From assembly GCA_930367205.1 (NCBI GenBank), contig OV884014.1, positions 75,867,104-75,931,103 of the forward strand: 64,000 nucleotides of DNA, read 5' to 3'. This stretch comes from Acanthosoma haemorrhoidale (lineage: Eukaryota; Arthropoda; Insecta; Hemiptera; Acanthosomatidae). Below the pieces are notes generated by a model. The model saw nothing but the letters and a program-made list of their open reading frames with translations. It was not told the origin of the DNA and ran no database searches. The position numbers and the translations under genes are program-made. Within the stretch, counting starts at the first letter, position 1. The number at the start of each line of letters is the position of its first letter. Below are positions 58,791-64,000 of the stretch, piece after piece.

Positions 58791-60420
58791 TAAAATTGTC
58801 TCTAACAGAGGTATTTAAAAAGAATGTCAAACTGTGATAAGACATCGCTTGGGCAATCATTTCCGATTCAGGTAATTAATTTCGGTTGTTAATATTCGTG
58901 ATAAAATTGTTAAAACGACAAGCAATAAAGTTAGATCGAAGTATAGCTAACAAGCTATGCATATGGGCCGTTCCTAGCCCTATCAGATAAAAGCGATGCT
59001 GGGAGATACGAGAAGATCCCTTGCGGACTCACAGAGCAAATATACGACTGACTTAGCAGCTCGGCCCACTCCGTCGGAGAGGCCTGGGCCCCTAATGGAT
59101 TTTATATACCCGTAAAGCTTTATGTCGAATGGACAACACCTAACAGAGACACAGTACAGCCGGATAGTGGGCATAAAGCGACTTCCATCCGACGAATAAA
59201 AGAGAAAAGAAAAAAAAAAGAGTAGAAGAAGCGGGAGGAAATGGACCAATAAAGAAGGAGGAGGACACGAGAGGAGGTTAGTATTCACCCGCCAGCGAGG
59301 TATAAAAGTTTATTGGTCTCATAGCTCTGTGGCTCACGGCATGCTAATGCCCTTCACTACTGATTCGTTCATTATCTGTCTACCGTTCTATGGGCCGCGG
59401 GATCTTCTCTTCTTCCATTTTATCTTTTTTCATTTATTTATTTATACTCTACAGCGGCTCTTTAGTGACCGGTGCTAGCTCACAGAGGCCCACTCTCCAG
59501 GGGGACATTATAGAACGAGATGTCGCTATTGAAGAATACTGCGTGTTGGACAGAAAATACTCCTTGCAAGATGATTAGATAACCACATGGACTATACACC
59601 TGCCAAAGAGGAGAAATACTTCTCATAATTACTTTATAAGCATTAAATGCAGTAAATGTTACTTAGAAACAATTGTAATAGGTAAATGAATTGAATCGAT
59701 TCCCACTAAAGAAATATTTTTTAATGTAAAAACGCAGAGGAAGTAACCTTGCTTTTATGAACAAAGAAATACTTCATTGATTTTTAAAGTGTACGATATA
59801 ATGTGTCTATATTCTTAAACCATTTCCTACCTAACATTTTCTCTTCCTTTGAACTACGGCGAAATCAATTTTAGCCCGAATATATTAACAAGTTCGTTGC
59901 ACACACCACATTTCATGGGATTAAAAATGGTACTTGATTAGACTCAGACTAAACTCGGAGATATTCAAGTAGACATTTTGAACCTGGACTTCAACTGTAG
60001 TAGGCATTCAACCAAGTTAACCATGCTCTTTCATTTTGAGCTAGGCCGTCGTCATCAAGGGTCATTCTCAATCCGACCGTTGCTCGATCGGCATTCGTAT
60101 TACTGGTGGTTTAGTGGCGTGTACATTAACAAGCTTACATCTAGATAAATTTTAAGAAATTGTACAGGAGAGACAAAAACAACCCCAATATTGTTGACGA
60201 TGAAAATAATCATGGACACGGGTTATTTGCAAACGCACCAAAACTATGTACCAAAATACAAACGCCTCGATTGGAGTTGTTTTTTCTCTATCCAGCAAAA
60301 TTATATGTATCTTTCATGTAACATAATGACTAAGCTCAAATTTAAATGTTCAGCATTTAAATTTGAGATACAACTACACATTTTTTTTGGAAAATCTCCT
60401 ACAGTAAACTACGAAATTTC
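58791..60420. other. GC-richer patch ~58980-59520, then AT-rich
   Basis: The plus strand near 59300 reads gtataaaagtttattgg, TATA-like, but no downstream exon can be supported. 59580-60400 has nothing recognised. Confidence 0.35.
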
Positions 60421-60970
60421 ATTTTGTCAACCCGTATGTGGGATGGATGCTGCTGAGAAACGAGCAGCTATAAAGAGGGCATTGACCACTGAATACAAAC
60501 ATGGCCGAATAAACCCAACGGAGAAAGAGGATTCATAAGAGACGGGCCGAGAAGGACACCTAAGCCGAGTGACAAAAAGGATTAAGGACCCGAAGCCGGG
60601 AGCTGAAGCCGTGAAAAAATATTTGATAGCATGGCAGGAGAGAGAGAAGTATGGCTGCCGGAGGGGTAGCAGGGTTATAATATGCCCCATGGTCTGATTT
60701 ATTGGCCTATAAAGTATTATAATTAAAGGAGGGTGTCACTCGGCTGCCATATCTATAAATCTAGGCTCCTTGCCGACCCTACTAAATCAACTAGCCACCA
60801 CCTCGTGTAGCAGCACTCCGGGCCCTTCTTTCATCTCTGGGGGGTGATCTGCCCTAGTGCGCTGTAGGGTATGCTCCGTTTGCGCAGCGTCTGGAGGGAC
60901 CTATCCGCGAGCTGAGTCATTCATGAACCGGCCGGAGTCATTGTCAATGATAGATAAGAACCATTCTGTC
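60421..60970. promoter_or_regulatory. Candidate regulatory block
   Basis: A GC-richer block containing gatttattggcctataaag, ttataattaaagg, gctgccatatctataaat and gagtcattgtcaatgatag (Sox- and TALE-like words). Opposing short frames lack domains. Confidence 0.3.
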
Positions 60971-63900
60971 AGAAAAACTGTAACTGAAGACACAACTTTC
61001 GCAAAACCAATTTTTCGCTTAGGTGGTAGTCTCAATAAGTGTGATGCTTGAAATGGACTAATGGAAAACATAGCGTCTACAAGATATATCTAGTTAGAAA
61101 AAAAAATAATATCGATTCCTACCTACGTGCCACAGGAAATATCGTTTGTCATAGTCACATCCTCCTGGACATCCAATGTCTTTGAATTTGTTTTGAGTGA
61201 AGGTGTTTCAAGGTATTCTAAGATACTTAAACAGAAACATTAATAGACGATTATTTGTAACGAGCCTTTGAATTTTTGGTTGAAGGGTTTCTTGATACTC
61301 TGCTGGTTGTCGTGTTCAACGCCACCTACAAGTGGGTGTTCATGAAATCAGATTTGGTCTAAAATTCATGAAAGATGTACCCTCCGTCACCCATTCATTA
61401 CGGCGCATTATGACACACTTTACCACGATGTTTTTTTTAACTAGGGCGTACTTAGAAGGTAATTCGAAATAGTTTATAATGATTTATGAAATCAATACCA
61501 ATTGTTGATCAATGTTTTTTTTATGTAATATATCTTAATACTTCTACTTCACGTTTTGTCTAGATTCATTAATGTACAATATGTAGTTACAATATTCTAA
61601 GAAAAATGGCAACAAAAATGATTACAGCTACTGATTACCCTTCAAACCTTCCAACAAATGAGGGGATATTGGGAAGAGAAGTTTTAAGATTACCTACTGG
61701 GGGTGTAGAGAAGGGGTTGCAGTATTTAGTATTTGCTAGGGTGACCAGCGGCAACTGCTGGTGACTTCAAAGAGCTCCTATCAAAAGGCACAAGTCTTGT
61801 GTCCAAGTGTTAATAAGTAATTGCCTCAGAGGTGGGGGAGGGCAGCCATCAAAGTTGGATCGGACCCCCCCCCCCCACCCTTTAGTAATACCTAAGGCCA
61901 ATCTCACTAACTCTAATATCTGATCGGCCACTAGTTCTTGCCTGTATAGGTGGCTTTACCTTCAGCAGCCGGTGGTCATTCCCAACTTGAGGATTAGGAT
62001 CTCAAATGCGTTATTCAGGATAAAAAAAAGTAGGACAAAGTTTCAAGAAAATTACTGAAATAAACATTCAAATAAAAAAAATGATGAATCCAATGAGAGC
62101 AATCCAAGAGAGAAACCTCATTATATTGCATAGCGCTGCAAATCCGATCTCCATTTGAATGCCAGGTGCCTAATGAGATAAAATTTGCATAGGTTAGGCG
62201 TCCGTGAAACTTTAAGCTTTCGAAATCTTATTTGTTCTGGAATTGATAAAATGTTTCAACGTTTATTATCTTCATATAGCTATAGTCACCGACATGAAAT
62301 TAGACACTTGGGATGAAGGGGCTACTTTGCGCGGGGGACTAATCACTAATTTGCTCATTGCTTAATGGTTGACATTATCGAAGTAAAGAGATCACGTGGC
62401 TAGAAGAGAAGTAGTGCACAGAACGGCAACAGGGCTTGCCATGTACTGCGGGTCTCAAGCTTCTAAATTCGTGATCGCAACTATAGTTGCTGCCTAGGTA
62501 TTACAGAAAGTAAAAACTTTTTTTAAACATATTAAAAATAGTCTTTTTTTTTGTTTTAACAATATCTTTCTACGGCCACAGGAAAAATGCAGACTAAATT
62601 GGGCCAAATTAAATTTAATTTCCTTGTTCTTCAGACAGATGCTTCGGTTCTAGGTCATTTTGGCTAGAGGTTAGAAACAACATGTGCCATGCGACTTAGA
62701 GTTTGAGTCTTTGAGGTAAGCCTATCTCTACATTTAATCACTCTTAAATAGTACATATGAAGAGAAAGGAAAGAGAAGACAATTTAAATGAGGTAACAAA
62801 GCGGTGACAGACAGGACACAGACAAAGGATAATTGTAGCGGAGGAAGAGATAGAAACAGCGGGGAGGTGGAGGGGTCAGTCAGCACTGAATATGCAATGA
62901 GACAGTAATACAGGCTAGGCCGAAGGAGTGGGGAAGCCCTTGTCCAAATAATCCTGGATCTTGGATATTGCCGATGGTTCTGCAACCAGGAAATGAACTC
63001 CGCTTATCAACTCTTGGACGTCTTGGATCTGGACCCTCGCTTTCCCTCCTCTAATTCCTCCTAATCCCTAATCTTCTCCCTGGATCCGCTCCTTCATTCC
63101 ATTTCCATGCTCACGGCTCTGCCATTCGCTATGCGATATTGTCTAGCTCTAGGATTGAATAATTATGAAATAGTTTTATGTAGGCACATAACAGGTGTTT
63201 GTTATGAGATACTTTTGGTTCTATAACTTGGAGTTGTGCCTTAAAATATCCACTTTCTCTACCCTAAAGAAAGAGAAAAAAAATCAAGCCAAAATATACG
63301 AACATGGACCAATCAGCAATTGATTATTTGAAAATGTGAACAAATTAAAACACGTGAATACTCAACTTTTTCCTTGGCAAAGCCTTTGTAAACAATCTAA
63401 TTACTATGCATTCACACAAGGCAAGTAAACTAAACCCACAAGGAGGTACTGGTCAACCGAAGCTTGTTGCCATAGTCGGTATCAGGAACTGAGATGTTAG
63501 TCTGATCAGCATTAGCGTTAACCTAAACCAAAAATGTTTGTAATCGGATCCACAACTTTTTAACTATATTTTATAATATGTAATATGTGTTTGTAGTTAA
63601 GTGGACTATACTATCATTGTATCAAAGTGTATACAAATCCTCTGTTTTGCTTTGGGGTTACTTATCATAAAATTGTAAAGAAAGAATCAATAAATAAATT
63701 ACATTTAAGTGTTACTAATTTAAAAAACAAAACATTCCCTGTCATATTGAGAATGGAATCAAATTAAAGAGTTTAATGTGTTAGAAGTTTGATAATGCGT
63801 TTCTGGTACATTTGACTAAATCACTTATCCAGAATAATAAGGATTACTTGACTTCTTTTGAGATGGATTTGATGACTTTTGAGAGTAGAGTTCCAATGTA

Positions 63901-64000
63901 AAACGAATTCACCATAAAACTATAAAAAAAAAGCATAAAGCACATAATGAAACCACTAACTATCGGAGGGGCGGTATGAGAGTTATGGCAGGCAGAGGCA
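60971..64000. other. Mixed AT-rich sequence, no gene supported
   Basis: A C12 run lies at 61865-61876. A short dyad accagc/gctggt lies near 61745-61762. Purine-rich DNA lies at 62760-62880. No repeat copies or RNA genes were recognised to the window end. Confidence 0.45.

Noticed and set aside
59296..59330. TATA-like gtataaaag as a promoter
   Set aside because: No initiator at the right distance and no supported exon downstream.
1..64000. CRISPR arrays, bacterial operons, phage genes
   Set aside because: Composition, splice signals and retroelement tails are eukaryotic. The only regular arrays are directly tandem with no spacers.

Overview
The window is eukaryotic nuclear DNA with no protein-dense stretch. 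By eye it is about two thirds A+T, with long AT-rich intergenic or intronic sequence broken by GC- and CpG-richer blocks of 150-500 bp. It also holds truncated retroelement tails, (GA)n, (CA)n and homopolymer tracts, minisatellites and one satellite. Intron signals, GA-rich tracts and non-LTR retroelement tails fit an arthropod, most likely an insect. I cannot name the species. Almost all long open frames are chance frames; the two longest (over 1000 codons) are artefacts of a satellite whose period is a multiple of three.

Layout. 1-1.9 kb: one convincing minus-strand internal coding exon (872-740). 1988-5134: 55 head-to-tail copies of a 57-bp satellite. 5.4-17 kb: candidate regulatory blocks, two kinds of dispersed repeat, tRNA-like SINE remnants and a LINE tail. 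19-31 kb: more GC-rich blocks, a decayed ~57-bp minisatellite (24.9-25.35 kb), a G13/polypurine tract and several poly-G/C runs. 31.48 kb: a minus-strand pyrimidine tract followed by CAG|GTAAGT, the signature of a recursive-splicing (ratchet) site. 31.69-31.82 kb: a TATA box followed by three E2F-like sites. 32.6-32.87 kb: a 5'-truncated LINE tail with a 12-bp target-site duplication. 38-41 kb: a 3 x 39-bp minisatellite and further dispersed repeats. 43-47.6 kb: regulatory-looking blocks, a reverse-transcriptase fragment and a CTCF-like site. 49.4-50.1 kb: a decayed ~140-180 bp repeat. 50.15-50.6 kb: a GC-rich minus-strand candidate first exon with a start codon and a GTGAGT donor. 56.3-61 kb: more GC-rich blocks and a possible 51-nt minus-strand exon.

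Working model, inferred rather than proven: the window lies mostly inside a very long intron of one minus-strand gene. A candidate first coding exon (start codon at 50191, donor after 50149, phase 1) is frame-compatible with the internal exon at 872-740 (acceptor before 872). The ratchet-type site at 31484 is on the same strand and would split the ~49 kb intron into ~18.7 and ~30.6 kb steps. The many short GC-rich blocks, rich in homeodomain, posterior-Hox-like, TALE, CRE and Sox-like words, suggest a developmental regulator, but the protein piece is too short and low-complexity to name. The satellite, LINE tails and other repeats would then be intronic passengers.
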